Shown: piece by piece, positions 35,809-45,088 of the stretch
Layout of the letters: each line of letters opens with the position of its first letter
Position numbering within the stretch: the first letter of the stretch is position 1
NCBI RefSeq assembly: GCF_902459585.1
Contig: NZ_CABPSC010000008.1
Coordinates: 62,001-126,000, forward strand
From: Pandoraea nosoerga
GTDB lineage: Bacteria; Pseudomonadota; Gammaproteobacteria; Burkholderiales; Burkholderiaceae
Length of the DNA stretch: 64,000 bases
Reading direction: 5' to 3'
Position numbers and translations under genes: made by a program
The notes under the pieces: model-generated
Databases searched by the model: none
The model's input: the letters and a program-made list of their open reading frames with translations, nothing else
Told to the model about the DNA's origin: nothing

Positions 35809-38709
35809 ATGGCTGGCATGGAACGCCCCGATCCCGACGAACTGCTCGACAAGCTGCAACGTGACGAAGCGCGCGAGCAGCGCGGCCGACTGAAGATCTT
35901 CTTCGGGGCGTGCGCCGGCGTGGGCAAGACGTTCGCAATGCTGCAAGCCGCGCGCAAGCTGCGCGAGGAGGGCGCCGACGTGGTCGTCGGCGTGCTCGAG
36001 ACGCACGGCCGCGAAGAAACGGCGCGTCTGCTCGAAGGTCTCGAAGTGCTGCCGCACAAGTCGGTCGAGTATCGCGCGCGCGTGCTGCACGAGTTCGATC
36101 TCGACGGCATGCTCGCCCGCGCGCCGGCTGTCGCGCTCGTCGACGAACTGGCCCACGCCAACGTGCCGGGTGCGCGACACCTCAAGCGCTGGCAGGACGT
36201 GCAGGAATTGCTCGCCGCCGGCATCGACGTCTTCACGACGCTCAACGTCCAGCACCTGGAGCGGCTCAACGACGTGGTCGGTCAGATCACCGGCATTCGG
36301 GTGTGGGAGACGATTCCCGATCGCATCTTCGATCTGGCCGACGAGGTGAAGCTGGTCGACCTGCCGCCCGACGAACTGCTCGAGCGCATGCGTGAAGGCA
36401 AGGTATATCTGCCTGCACAGGCCGAGCGCGCCGTGCGCAACTTCTTTCGCAAGGGCAACCTGATCGCGCTGCGCGAACTGGCGCTGCGTCGCACGGCCGA
36501 CCGCGTGGACGCGCAAATGCGCGAGTACCGCGCGGACCAGTCGATCAGTCAGGTGTGGCAGGCGCGCGAGCGCCTGCTCGTCGCCATCGGGCCGGGGCCG
36601 GAGGGCGTGGCGCTGGTGCGCGCGGCGGCCCGGCTTGCCGCGAGCCTGCGCGCCGACTGGCTGGCCGTTCACGTCGAGACGCCCGCGTTGCTGCGACAAT
36701 CGGCGGCGCGCCGCGAGAGCACCTTCGCCGCGCTGAAACTGGCGCAGGAACTCGGTGCCGAGACGCTCACGCTCGACGGTGCGCAAGCCGGCGCCACCTT
36801 GCTCGCCTACGCGCAGATGCGCAATGTCTCCAAGCTGGTGATCGGCGCGAGCGGTGCGCGCCGCTGGTGGACCGCGAGCACGCCGCTGCACGAGCAACTG
36901 GTGCGGCACGCAGGCGGGGTGGACGTGGTGCTGATCGGCCCGTCTGCCGGCGACCGCGCCGCGCACACGCGCGTGGTGCGCGGCGACTGGCGCAACTGGT
37001 TCGGCACGGCGCCCGAACTCGGCCTCGTCGGCGGGCCGTGGCGCGCCTACGCGTGGGCCGTCGGCATCTGCGCGACGGTGTCGCTTGCGGCGGCGGAACT
37101 CACCCGGTTTCTCGATCTGGCGAACATCGCCATGTTGTATCTGCTCGGTGTGATCGTCGCGGCGATGCGGCTCGGGCGCGGCCCCGGCGTGCTGGCGTCG
37201 TTCCTGTCGGTGGTGGCGTTCGACTTCTTCTTCGTGCCGCCGAAGATGTCGCTGTCGGTCTCCGATACGCAGTATCTGCTGACGTTCGCGGTGATGCTGA
37301 CCGTCGCGCTCGTCATCAGCCACCTGACGACGAGCCTGCGGTTCCAGGCGCGACTTGCCACCTGGCGCGAGCGCCGCACCGGTGCGGTGTACGCGATGGC
37401 GCGCGAGCTGGCGGCGGCGCTGACGACGCCGCAGATCGTGGAGATCGGCGCGCGCCATGTGCGCGAGGTGTTTCAGGCGCGCGTGGCGTTGCTGCTGCCC
37501 GACAGCCAGGGCAGCGTGCGTCAGCCCGTGGAGAACGCGCTGCCGCAAACCATGCCGCAGCACATCGATACGGACGTCGCGCAATGGGTCTACGACCGCC
37601 AGCAGGCGGCCGGAGAGGGGACCGACACGCTGCCCGCGTCGCAGGCCTACTATCTGCCGCTTCGCGCACCGATGCGCACGCGCGGCGTGCTCGTGGTCGC
37701 GCCCGAGCGCACCGGCGACGGCGCCATGGGCACACCCGAACAGCAGCGGCTTCTCGACACGTTCGCCGCGCAAATCGCCTTGGCGCTCGAGCGCGTGCAC
37801 TACGTGGAAATCGCGCAGGACGCGCTGGTGACGATGGAGTCGGAGCGCCTGCGCAGTTCTCTGCTCTCGGCCATCTCACACGATCTGCGCACGCCGCTCA
37901 CGTCGATCGTCGGATTCGCGAGCATGCTCAGCCGCAACGACCGGACACCGGGGCCGCTGCGCACCGAACTCGTCGATGCCATTCACGAGGAGGCGCAGCG
38001 CATGACCGGGCTGGTGACCAACCTGCTCGACATGGCCCGGTTGCAGGAAGGCGGCGTGCAGCTCAACCGGCAGTGGCAGATGCTCGAGGAAGTGGTGGGC
38101 ACGTCGTTGCGCGCGTGCCGCCGGGTGCTCGCGGCGCATGAAGTGAGCACGAGGCTGCCGGCCGATCTGCCGTTGCTGCGCTTCGACGCCGTGCTGCTCG
38201 AGCGGCTTTTCACCAATCTGCTGGAGAACGCCGCGAAGTACACGCCGGCCGGATCGCACATCGAAATCGCCGCGAGCGTGCGCGGCGACGAAGTCGAGGT
38301 GAGCGTGAGCGACGACGGGCCGGGGCTGCCGCCGGGCATGGAAGGGCGCATCTTCGAGAAGTTCATGCGCGGCGAGAAGGAGTCCGCGAAGCCCGGCATC
38401 GGACTGGGGCTGGCGATTTGCCGCGCCATCGTGCAGGCGCACGGCGGTAGAATCCACGCGACCCATGGGCCCGATGGTCACGGGGCCAGGTTCTTCTTCA
38501 CGCTGCCGATCGAGACGCCGCCGACGCCGCCGGGGCTGTCGGGTCTCTCGGAAGGGGCGGCGCTCGAGGACGAGGTGGGCGAGGCGTCCGGCCGGGCGGG
38601 CGGCAGCACGGCATGCGACAGTGCGAACGCAAACGTGGACGGGGGCCGGGGCGAGGGCGAGGCGACGCCTCGCTCCCCGTGCGTCAAGACGACACAAACT
38701 CATGAGTGA
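35809..38709 (+). CDS. kdpD: Sensor histidine kinase KdpD
   Basis: About 966 residues from ATG 35809 (MAGMERPDPDELLDKL). Upstream ATGs at 35773 and 35704 are in frame, and the start is uncertain. The N-terminal KdpD domain has the Walker A-like GACAGVGKT and VDELAHANVPGARHLKRWQD. A USP-like region follows (VIGASGARRWWTAS), then four membrane helices (about 420-510), a GAF-like domain, and HisKA with His691 (SAISHDLRTPL). The ATPase domain has N, G1 and G2 boxes. It senses K+ limitation and phosphorylates KdpE. The last about 60 residues form a Gly/Glu-rich, low-complexity tail beyond the kinase domain. Confidence 0.96.
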   Translation: MAGMERPDPDELLDKLQRDEAREQRGRLKIFFGACAGVGKTFAMLQAARKLREEGADVVVGVLETHGREETARLLEGLEVLPHKSVEYRARVLHEFDLDGMLARAPAVALVDELAHANVPGARHLKRWQDVQELLAAGIDVFTTLNVQHLERLNDVVGQITGIRVWETIPDRIFDLADEVKLVDLPPDELLERMREGKVYLPAQAERAVRNFFRKGNLIALRELALRRTADRVDAQMREYRADQSISQVWQARERLLVAIGPGPEGVALVRAAARLAASLRADWLAVHVETPALLRQSAARRESTFAALKLAQELGAETLTLDGAQAGATLLAYAQMRNVSKLVIGASGARRWWTASTPLHEQLVRHAGGVDVVLIGPSAGDRAAHTRVVRGDWRNWFGTAPELGLVGGPWRAYAWAVGICATVSLAAAELTRFLDLANIAMLYLLGVIVAAMRLGRGPGVLASFLSVVAFDFFFVPPKMSLSVSDTQYLLTFAVMLTVALVISHLTTSLRFQARLATWRERRTGAVYAMARELAAALTTPQIVEIGARHVREVFQARVALLLPDSQGSVRQPVENALPQTMPQHIDTDVAQWVYDRQQAAGEGTDTLPASQAYYLPLRAPMRTRGVLVVAPERTGDGAMGTPEQQRLLDTFAAQIALALERVHYVEIAQDALVTMESERLRSSLLSAISHDLRTPLTSIVGFASMLSRNDRTPGPLRTELVDAIHEEAQRMTGLVTNLLDMARLQEGGVQLNRQWQMLEEVVGTSLRACRRVLAAHEVSTRLPADLPLLRFDAVLLERLFTNLLENAAKYTPAGSHIEIAASVRGDEVEVSVSDDGPGLPPGMEGRIFEKFMRGEKESAKPGIGLGLAICRAIVQAHGGRIHATHGPDGHGARFFFTLPIETPPTPPGLSGLSEGAALEDEVGEASGRAGGSTACDSANANVDGGRGEGEATPRSPCVKTTQTHE

Positions 38710-39412
38710 ACCGACCCTCACCATCGTGGTGATTGAAGACGAGCGCCAGATCCGGCGATTCTTGCGCACCTCGCTGGAGGCCGAGGGCATGGTCGTGCAC
38801 GAGGCGGAGACCGGGCGCCAGGGCATGGTGGAAGCGGCGACGCGCAAGCCGGACCTGCTTATCGTCGATCTGGGGCTGCCGGACATCGATGGCGTGGAAG
38901 TCATCCGCGAAGTGCGCGGCTGGACCGACATGCCGATCATCGTCCTGTCGGCGCGTAACGAGGAAGCCGAGAAAGTCGTCGCGCTCGACGTGGGCGCCGA
39001 CGACTACCTGACCAAGCCGTTCGGCGTGTCGGAATTGCTCGCCCGCATCCGCGCGCAGTTGCGGCGTCACCATCGCGGTGGCAATTCGGAGACCCTCGAC
39101 GAAGCGTTCTCGTTCGGCGGCATCCAGATCGATCTCGCACGCCGCAAGGTGACACGGGCCGGCGAGCCGGTGCACCTCACGCCGATCGAATACCGGCTGC
39201 TCGTCACGCTGGTGCGCCACGCCGGGCGGGTGCTCACGCATCGGCAACTGCTCAAGGAGGTGTGGGGGCCGTCGCACGTCGAGAGCAATCACTACCTGCG
39301 CATCTACATGGGGCACCTTCGCCAGAAGCTCGAAGCCGACCCCGCGCAGCCGCAGCACATCCTCACCGAGACGGGCGTGGGCTACCGACTGGAAGTGGAA
39401 GCGCCAGCGTGA
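38702..39412 (+). CDS. kdpE: Response regulator KdpE
   Basis: A 236-residue OmpR-family response regulator. The receiver domain has the phospho-acceptor Asp56 (LIVDLGLPD), acidic pocket Glu12-Asp13 and Lys105 (DYLTKPFG). The C-terminal winged helix includes LTPIEYRLLVTLVRHAGRV and the SNHYLRIYMGHLRQKLE motif. The start overlaps the kdpD stop by 8 nt. It should activate the operon through the repeat at 30590-30605. Confidence 0.97.
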   Translation: MSEPTLTIVVIEDERQIRRFLRTSLEAEGMVVHEAETGRQGMVEAATRKPDLLIVDLGLPDIDGVEVIREVRGWTDMPIIVLSARNEEAEKVVALDVGADDYLTKPFGVSELLARIRAQLRRHHRGGNSETLDEAFSFGGIQIDLARRKVTRAGEPVHLTPIEYRLLVTLVRHAGRVLTHRQLLKEVWGPSHVESNHYLRIYMGHLRQKLEADPAQPQHILTETGVGYRLEVEAPA

Positions 39413-39460
39413 CGCGACGACGCGCCTGCGCGAGACTCGCGCGACATCGGCAAGCTCCCC

Positions 39461-39568
39461 CGATAACGAGCCCTATGACGAGCCCTATGACGAGCCCTAT
39501 AACGAGCCCGATAACGAGCCCGATAACGAGCCCGATAGCGAGCCCGATAGCGAGCCCTATAACGAGCG
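39461..39568. repeat. Nine-unit 12-bp tandem repeat after kdpE
   Basis: The unit CGATAACGAGCC (with CTATGACGAGCC and CGATAGCGAGCC variants) occurs nine times in strict 12-bp register just after kdpE. It ends before the gdx promoter region. No gene is present in 39413-39886 apart from the riboswitch. Confidence 0.92.
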
Positions 39569-39684
39569 CGGTGCGACAGTACCGCGTCGCGCATGGATCG
39601 CGCATGGTGCCAAAAGCGATGCAGGCCCCCGAACGAATGCCCCTGCTAAGGGTGGGGTGTCGCGCCGGCGCGCAACGGCTTTGC

Positions 39685-39690
39685 TAAAAT
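39685..39690 (+). promoter_or_regulatory. -10 box candidate for gdx
   Basis: TAAAAT is the best -10-like hexamer upstream of the riboswitch. A transcript starting here would have a leader of about 190 nt containing the guanidine-II motif. No clear -35 box is seen. Confidence 0.4.
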
Positions 39691-39811
39691 CGCGGGGTTT
39701 CGTCCAGGGCCGAACATTCGCGAAGACGCCTTTGCTCGCGGCGTGACAGCGCTGCAATGCCGTTCTCTTTGCCGCTTTCGGCGGCGCTTCATTCGGGCTC
39801 CGATGAAACCC

Positions 39812-39862
39812 GCATCCGGGACGACCCGCGCGGCACTCATTTCATTTCCGGGGACGACCCCG
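39812..39862 (+). promoter_or_regulatory. Guanidine-II riboswitch (mini-ykkC motif)
   Basis: Two GC-rich hairpins, each capped by the loop ACGA, lie in tandem. The first has CGGG-ACGA-CCCG (39817-39828) and the second CGGGG-ACGA-CCCCG (39849-39862), separated by 20 nt. Two such ACGR-loop hairpins define the mini-ykkC (guanidine-II) RNA, which binds guanidinium. The ribosome site (GGAG, about 39877) lies just after the second hairpin, suited to translational control of gdx at 39887. Confidence 0.92.
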
Positions 39863-39886
39863 ATCGGCTTTTCATCGGAGTCAGCC

Positions 39887-40204
39887 ATGGCCTGGATTCT
39901 TCTCGTATTCGCGGGTTTGCTCGAAGTGGCGTGGGCCGTCGGCCTTAAGTACACGCAGGGCTTCACTCGTATCGTGCCGTCGGTCTTTACGATCGCATCG
40001 ATGGTCGGCAGCGTTTGGCTGCTCGCGCTCGCCGTGCGCTCGTTGCCGCTTGGCACGGCCTATGCCATCTGGACGGGCATCGGCGCAGTCGGCGCCTTCG
40101 TGCTTGGCATCGTGCTGTTCGGTGAATCTGCGTCGGCGGCGCGCATTGCGAGCGTCGCGCTGATTCTGGCGGGCCTTGTCGGCCTCAAGCTCACGGCCGC
40201 CTGA
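39887..40204 (+). CDS. gdx: Guanidinium exporter (SMR family, Gdx/SugE)
   Basis: A 105-residue four-helix small multidrug resistance protein. The essential Glu13 lies in the first helix ([17 protein letters not shown]), and the conserved [14 protein letters not shown] follows. The Gdx subtype exports guanidinium in exchange for protons from the inner membrane. The guanidine-II riboswitch immediately upstream strongly supports this role over general drug export. The start at 39887 was chosen for GGAG upstream; the frame is open further back through the riboswitch region but is not coding there. Confidence 0.95.
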   Translation: MAWILLVFAGLLEVAWAVGLKYTQGFTRIVPSVFTIASMVGSVWLLALAVRSLPLGTAYAIWTGIGAVGAFVLGIVLFGESASAARIASVALILAGLVGLKLTAA

Positions 40205-40433
40205 GCACACCGCGGCACCCGGCGGCGCGCCGGCCGACGCCCGCGTCTCGCGAAAACGGTCCCCGGTGGTGCGTTGCCGCAACGCGCGGCATAATGACGC
40301 GGTAACGGTCACTCCGCGACAGCCGCGATGGCTCGGTCTCGCGCGCCGCATTGCGAGCGGATGACGGTTGCCGCGTGGGCCGTTGCCACGCGTGATCGTG
40401 CGACGCCGTCATGTCGGCGGCAGCGAGGTCACC

Positions 40434-41030
40434 ATGCTTGAATCGATTGCGCTCGGCGCAGGGCTGTCCTGGGGCAGTGGCCTGCGGTTGTACCTGACGG
40501 TGTTCTGCGCAGGAATGGCGGCGCGTCTGGGCTGGCTGCATCTGCCGCCGTCGCTGGCCGTGCTGGCATCGACGTGGGTCATTGCCACCGCCGGCGTGCT
40601 GGCGGCCATCGAGTTCTTTGCCGACAAGATTCCATTCGTCGACAGCGCCTGGGACGCGGTGCATACGTTCATCCGCATTCCGGCCGGGATCGTGCTCGGG
40701 GCGGCCGCGCTCGGGCAGATGGACCCGACCGTCACGGTTCTCGCCGGTCTGGCCGGCGGCGCGCTCGCGGGCACGGCGCATCTGGCCAAGGCGGGCAGCC
40801 GCGCGCTGATCAATACGTCGCCGGAACCTTTCTCCAACGTGGCGGCCTCAGCCGGCGAAGATGTCTCTACGGTGGGTGGACTGGCGCTTGCGTTCTTCCT
40901 TCCCGTCGTCTTTCTCTTGTTGTTGCTGGTGTTCGTCGTGCTGGCGTGGTGGTGGCTGCCGCGGGTCTGGCGGGGGTGGCGCTCGCTGCTGGCGCGGGTC
41001 AAAGGATTGAGGAACGATGGGGTTCACTGA
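40434..41030 (+). CDS. DUF4126 domain membrane protein
   Basis: A 198-residue protein with several hydrophobic segments. The N-terminal part (IALGAGLSWGSGLRLYLTVFCAGMAARLGWLH) is typical of DUF4126. The conserved EFFADKIPFVDSAWDAVHTFIRIPAG follows, then a strong C-terminal membrane segment (FFLPVVFLLLLLVFVVLAWWW). The function is unknown. GAGG precedes ATG 40434. Its end overlaps the start of the permease gene by 14 nt, so the two are likely co-translated. Confidence 0.85.
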   Translation: MLESIALGAGLSWGSGLRLYLTVFCAGMAARLGWLHLPPSLAVLASTWVIATAGVLAAIEFFADKIPFVDSAWDAVHTFIRIPAGIVLGAAALGQMDPTVTVLAGLAGGALAGTAHLAKAGSRALINTSPEPFSNVAASAGEDVSTVGGLALAFFLPVVFLLLLLVFVVLAWWWLPRVWRGWRSLLARVKGLRNDGVH

Positions 41031-43578
41031 GATTGCCCGCCAGGCATGGCGGATGTTCCTGCGCGACTGGCGCGCAGGCGAGTTGCATCTGCTTCTCGTG
41101 GCGCTGTTGCTGGCGGTGGGCGCACTCTCGAGCGTGGGTTTTCTCTCGGATCGGATGCAGCGCGGGCTCGAGCGCGATGCGCGCCAGATGCTCGCGGCCG
41201 ATCTCGTGGTTCGCAGCGACGCTCCGCTGTCCCCGGAATTCGCTCGTCAGGCCGGGGTCGAGGGGCTGAACACGGCCGTTGTCGCCAATTTCCCGAGCAT
41301 GGCGAGCGCCATCGGGCCGAATGGCCAGGCCAACGTGAGCCGGCTGTCGTCGCTCAAGGCCGTCAGCGACGGTTATCCGCTGCGTGGGCGCGTGCGCATC
41401 GCGCCCGATGGCGCGCCCGACACGCCAGACGCCCCGGCCGCCGGCATTCCCGAGCCCGGCACCGTGTGGGTGGATGCCGCGCTGCTCGACGCCTTGCACG
41501 TCAGGCCGGGCGACGCGATCCGCGTGGGCAATCGGACATTGCGCATCGCCGCCGTCATCACGCGCGAGATGGACCGCGGCTACGGCTTCGGCTCGCTCGC
41601 GCCGCGTGTGATGATGCGCTTCGACGAGTTGCCGTCCACCGGCCTCGTGCAGTTCGGCAGCCGTATCACGTATCGCCTGCTGGTGGCGGGCCCTGACGCG
41701 CAACTCGCCAGGTTCGCCGACTGGGCGCGTGCGGCCGCCGAGCGTGCGCGCGGCGTGCATCTCGAATCGCTCGAGGACGGCCAGCCGCAGGTGCGTCAGA
41801 CGCTCGATCGTGCCGGACGCTTCCTCTCGCTCGTGGCGCTGCTCGCCGCGGTCCTCGCGGCCGTGGCGGTCGGCATCGCGTCGCGCCGCTACAGCGAGCG
41901 GCACCTCGACGCCTGCGCCGTCATGCGCTGCCTCGGGGTGTCGCGTCGCGCCCTGCGTGGCATGGTGACGATCGAATTCGTCGGACTCGGGTTGATCGGC
42001 GGCGCGCTGGGCGTGGCGCTCGGCTACGTCGCGCATTGGGTATTGCTCGCCCGGCTGGGCGATGTGATTCCGGCAGGACTGCCGGCGCCGACGTGGCGGC
42101 CGGCCGTATTCGGCCTGGCGAGCGCGCTCGTGATGCTGCTCGGTTTCGCGCTGCCGCCGCTGCTGCCGCTCTCGGAAGTCGCGCCGCTCCATGTGCTGCG
42201 CCGCGACTTGGCGGGCGGCGCGCGTCGTCAGGGCTGGCTCGCCTACGCGGCCAGCGCGCTGGCGTTTGCCGCGCTGTTGCTGTTCGCCGCGCGCGACCTG
42301 CGTCTGGGGGCGATGGTCGCCGGCGGTTTCGTCGCCGGCGCGCTGGTATTCGGTGTGCTCGCGTGGCTCGCCATCCGCGGGCTTGCCGCATGGGCGCGGC
42401 GCCACGGTATCGCAGGCGGAGGCGGCATGGGGGGCATGGGCGGCGTGGGTTGGCGCTATGCACTGGCCGGGCTGCGCCGCCGGGGCCTTGGCAGCGCCTT
42501 GCAGGTCGTGGCGCTCGGGCTCGGGCTGATGGCGTTGCTGCTGCTCGCGGTGACACGCAACGATCTGGTCGCGGGGTGGCGCCAATCGAGTCCGCCGGAC
42601 GCGCCGAACCGCTTCGTCATCGATATCCAGCCGGGGCAGGACAGCCCCGTGCTGGCGCAACTGCGCGCGAGCGGTCTGCCCGACGTTCAACTCTCGCCCA
42701 TGATCCGTGCGCGACTCACGGCTATCAACGGCAAGCCGGTGACCGGCGAGAGCTATACGGAAGAGCGGGCGCGCCGGCTGGCCGAGCGCGAGTTCAACCT
42801 CTCGTACACGTCGGCGCTGCCCGAAGGCAATCGCATCACGGCCGGGCAGTGGTATGGCGATGCGACGTCGCCACAAGTGTCCATGGAAGAGGGCATTGCG
42901 AAGACGCTGGGCCTGAAGCTCGGCGATACGCTTCGCTTCGAGGTGACCGGGCAGAGCATCGACGCTCCCATCACGAGCCTGCGCAAGCTTGACTGGGGTT
43001 CGATGCGAGTGAACTTCTTCGTGGTGATGCCGCCGGCGGCATTGCGAGAGTTTCCGATGACGTGGATCACGTCGTTCCATCTCGAGCCGCGTCAGCAAGG
43101 CGTGGCCGATGCGCTGGTGCGTCAGTTTCCGAACGTGACGGTGATCGACACGGGCGCGCTGCTCGCACAGATCCAGCAGATCCTCTCCCAGGTGATCGAC
43201 GCGGTGCAGGCGCTGTTTCTCTTCACGCTTGCGGCAGGTGTGCTGGTGCTGTACGCGGCGCTGGCGGGCACGCGCGACGAACGCATGCGCGAGAGCGGCA
43301 TTCTGCGCGCACTGGGCGCATCGTCGCGCCAGCTTCGCGACGTGCATCTGGCCGAACTGGTGACCGTCGGGGCGCTCGCCGGCCTGTTGGCGGCGCTCGG
43401 AGCCGGCGCGCTTGGCTGGGTGCTGGCACGCTACGTCTTCGAGTTCGCGCTGCGTTTCAATCCATGGCTGCCGGTGCTGGGTATCGGCGCCGGCGTGCTG
43501 TGCGCGCTGGTCGGCGGATGGAGCGGGCTGCGCGCCGTGCTGCGTCAGTCGGCGGTGCGCACGCTGCGCGACGTGTGA
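41017..43578 (+). CDS. FtsX/MacB-like ABC transporter permease
   Basis: An 853-residue permease with two FtsX-like cores, resembling the YbbP/LolC-like fused-permease type. An N-terminal helix (LHLLLVALLLAVGALSSVGF) is followed by a large extracytoplasmic region. Membrane helices at about 270-450 (SLVALLAAVLAAVAVGIASRRYSE) come next. A second extracytoplasmic domain and C-terminal FtsX helices (LFLFTLAAGVLVLYAALAGTRDERMRESGILRALGAS) follow. A matching ATPase gene (YbbA-like) is not adjacent, although these permeases need one. Possibly an ATPase is elsewhere in the genome. Confidence 0.87.
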   Translation: MGFTEIARQAWRMFLRDWRAGELHLLLVALLLAVGALSSVGFLSDRMQRGLERDARQMLAADLVVRSDAPLSPEFARQAGVEGLNTAVVANFPSMASAIGPNGQANVSRLSSLKAVSDGYPLRGRVRIAPDGAPDTPDAPAAGIPEPGTVWVDAALLDALHVRPGDAIRVGNRTLRIAAVITREMDRGYGFGSLAPRVMMRFDELPSTGLVQFGSRITYRLLVAGPDAQLARFADWARAAAERARGVHLESLEDGQPQVRQTLDRAGRFLSLVALLAAVLAAVAVGIASRRYSERHLDACAVMRCLGVSRRALRGMVTIEFVGLGLIGGALGVALGYVAHWVLLARLGDVIPAGLPAPTWRPAVFGLASALVMLLGFALPPLLPLSEVAPLHVLRRDLAGGARRQGWLAYAASALAFAALLLFAARDLRLGAMVAGGFVAGALVFGVLAWLAIRGLAAWARRHGIAGGGGMGGMGGVGWRYALAGLRRRGLGSALQVVALGLGLMALLLLAVTRNDLVAGWRQSSPPDAPNRFVIDIQPGQDSPVLAQLRASGLPDVQLSPMIRARLTAINGKPVTGESYTEERARRLAEREFNLSYTSALPEGNRITAGQWYGDATSPQVSMEEGIAKTLGLKLGDTLRFEVTGQSIDAPITSLRKLDWGSMRVNFFVVMPPAALREFPMTWITSFHLEPRQQGVADALVRQFPNVTVIDTGALLAQIQQILSQVIDAVQALFLFTLAAGVLVLYAALAGTRDERMRESGILRALGASSRQLRDVHLAELVTVGALAGLLAALGAGALGWVLARYVFEFALRFNPWLPVLGIGAGVLCALVGGWSGLRAVLRQSAVRTLRDV

Positions 43579-43647
43579 CGGTGGGGGGGCGCGGCGTCGT
43601 GCCGCGCGCCCATGCGCGAACGCCCGCGGTCGGGCACAATATCGGCC

Positions 43648-44088
43648 ATGACGACCGAAAACACCTCCTCATCCCCCAAGGACGACGACGCTCAGGATGC
43701 GCCCGCGCAGCCGAGCGCGTTCATGCTGCTCGGCGGCGAAGACCGCGTGCGCGAACTCGTCGACCGCTTCTACGACCTGATGGACCTCGAACCGGAGTTT
43801 GCAGGCATTCGCAGCCTGCATCCCGAGGCGCTCGGCGGCTCGCGCGACAAGCTGTTCTGGTTCCTGTGCGGCTGGCTGGGCGGCCCCAATCACTACATCG
43901 AACGATTCGGGCACCCGATGCTGCGGGCGCGCCACCTGCCGTTCCCGATCGCCACGAGCGAGCGCGACCAGTGGCTGCGGTGCATGGCCTGGGCCATGCA
44001 GGACATCGGCGTCGAAAAGTCGCTGCAGGAGCGTCTCATGCAAGCCTTTTACGGCACGGCCGACTGGATGCGCAACCGCGCGGGCTGA
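43648..44088 (+). CDS. Group II truncated hemoglobin
   Basis: A 146-residue protein from ATG 43648, with about 28 disordered residues before the globin core. The 2-on-2 globin signature is visible: the B/C region DRFYDLMDLEPEFAGIR, the WLGGPNHYIERFGHP group II motif, and the RARHLPFPI stretch carrying the proximal His. These proteins bind O2, NO or peroxide and are linked to nitrosative stress. The tail of the preceding frame includes no coding overlap. It is monocistronic. Confidence 0.87.
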   Translation: MTTENTSSSPKDDDAQDAPAQPSAFMLLGGEDRVRELVDRFYDLMDLEPEFAGIRSLHPEALGGSRDKLFWFLCGWLGGPNHYIERFGHPMLRARHLPFPIATSERDQWLRCMAWAMQDIGVEKSLQERLMQAFYGTADWMRNRAG

Positions 44089-44090
44089 GT

Positions 44091-44158
44091 TTCCCGCGTC
44101 TTCCGCGTATTCCGCGCCTCCCGCGCCTCCCAGGTCTTCCGCGTCTCCCAGGTCCTTA
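44091..44158. repeat. 9-bp degenerate tandem repeats
   Basis: Units resembling TTCCGCGTC and CTCCCGCGC recur in loose 9-bp register between the globin gene and the converging hypothetical gene. Confidence 0.7.
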
Positions 44159-45058
44159 TTACGCCCAGTTTCCCAGGATGGGCGGCGTATCGTCCCTGGT
44201 GAACCGCGTCAGCGTCACCGGCGCCTCGGCATGCGCCACATGCAGACCGTTCGGGCCGTCCCGCAATTCGTATTCGTGCCGCTTGCGCTTGGCCTCGTCC
44301 AGCGTGATGCACGTCGATACGATGGGCGGCATGACGGCCCGCAAGGTCGTGCTCGCAATGGCCGCTCCCAACTGCGCGTACTCGAGCCGATTGCTCGCGG
44401 ACGGCGCGGGGACGTCGGGCATCGGCGTCGAGGCCGGGGTGGGCTCGGGCGCCGGCGAGGGATGCGTTGGCGGCTCGCGCAAACTCTCGCGCGTCGCCCA
44501 CAGCGCACCGATCGAGCCCACCGCGCTGAAAAGTGCGACGTTGCTGATGCCGTTCTGCAACGTCTTGAAGTGATCCGTGAACGGCCGCAACGTGGCCGAC
44601 AGCCCGGCGAGCGACGGGAGCCACTGCGCATCCTTGATGTCCTTCGCCGATTTCGAGCGGTTCAGAAAGGTGCCGACTGCCGTCAGAAAGTCGAGTGCCG
44701 CGCTCGCGCACAGCACGCCGGTCCCGACGCTCGCCGCGCGATGTTCGAGCGTGAGCGTCTTGTGGTTCGAGCCGGCGTCGAGCGCTTCGCTCGCCCGGGC
44801 GAGCGCGAAAATCGTCGTGTGCGCACTGGCCGTGATGAAGTGCTGGGTCAGCGCCGTGAGCCGGGCATGCGTGAAGATGGGCAAAACGGTGTCCGACGCG
44901 CGCATCTTGAATCCGCCGTGGGCGCCACCCGCGGGCGCGAGTCCCAGCATCGCCTCATCGAGCAAGGCGGCAGAGGCGCCGGAACCTGACTGGCCGGGCG
45001 ATACGTTGAAGGGCGTCTGGCACGTGGTAATGGAAAAAACACCGAGGTCGTTCGTCAT
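44159..45058 (-). CDS. Unknown protein paired with a TPR chaperone-like gene
   Basis: A 299-residue protein I do not recognise. The start at 45058 has AGGAG upstream. The N-terminus (about 1-30) is Ser/Gly/Thr-rich and lacks a signal peptide. Moderately hydrophobic, Ala-rich helices occur at about 108-134 and 168-192, and again at about 224-250, with a Pro/Thr-rich linker (PPTHPSPAPEPTPASTPMP) between. This composition recalls secreted translocator or effector proteins, and the gene directly upstream encodes a TPR chaperone-like protein. That role is inference only. A type III secretion cluster is not present in this window. Confidence 0.6.
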   Translation of the reverse strand: MTNDLGVFSITTCQTPFNVSPGQSGSGASAALLDEAMLGLAPAGGAHGGFKMRASDTVLPIFTHARLTALTQHFITASAHTTIFALARASEALDAGSNHKTLTLEHRAASVGTGVLCASAALDFLTAVGTFLNRSKSAKDIKDAQWLPSLAGLSATLRPFTDHFKTLQNGISNVALFSAVGSIGALWATRESLREPPTHPSPAPEPTPASTPMPDVPAPSASNRLEYAQLGAAIASTTLRAVMPPIVSTCITLDEAKRKRHEYELRDGPNGLHVAHAEAPVTLTRFTRDDTPPILGNWA

Positions 45059-45088
45059 GGGGGGCTCCTATCGAGTTGGGGGAAGTCC

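Noticed and set aside
39461-39568. Possible CRISPR array
   Set aside because: The units are 12 bp in direct contact with no spacers, and no cas genes are present. It is a tandem repeat.
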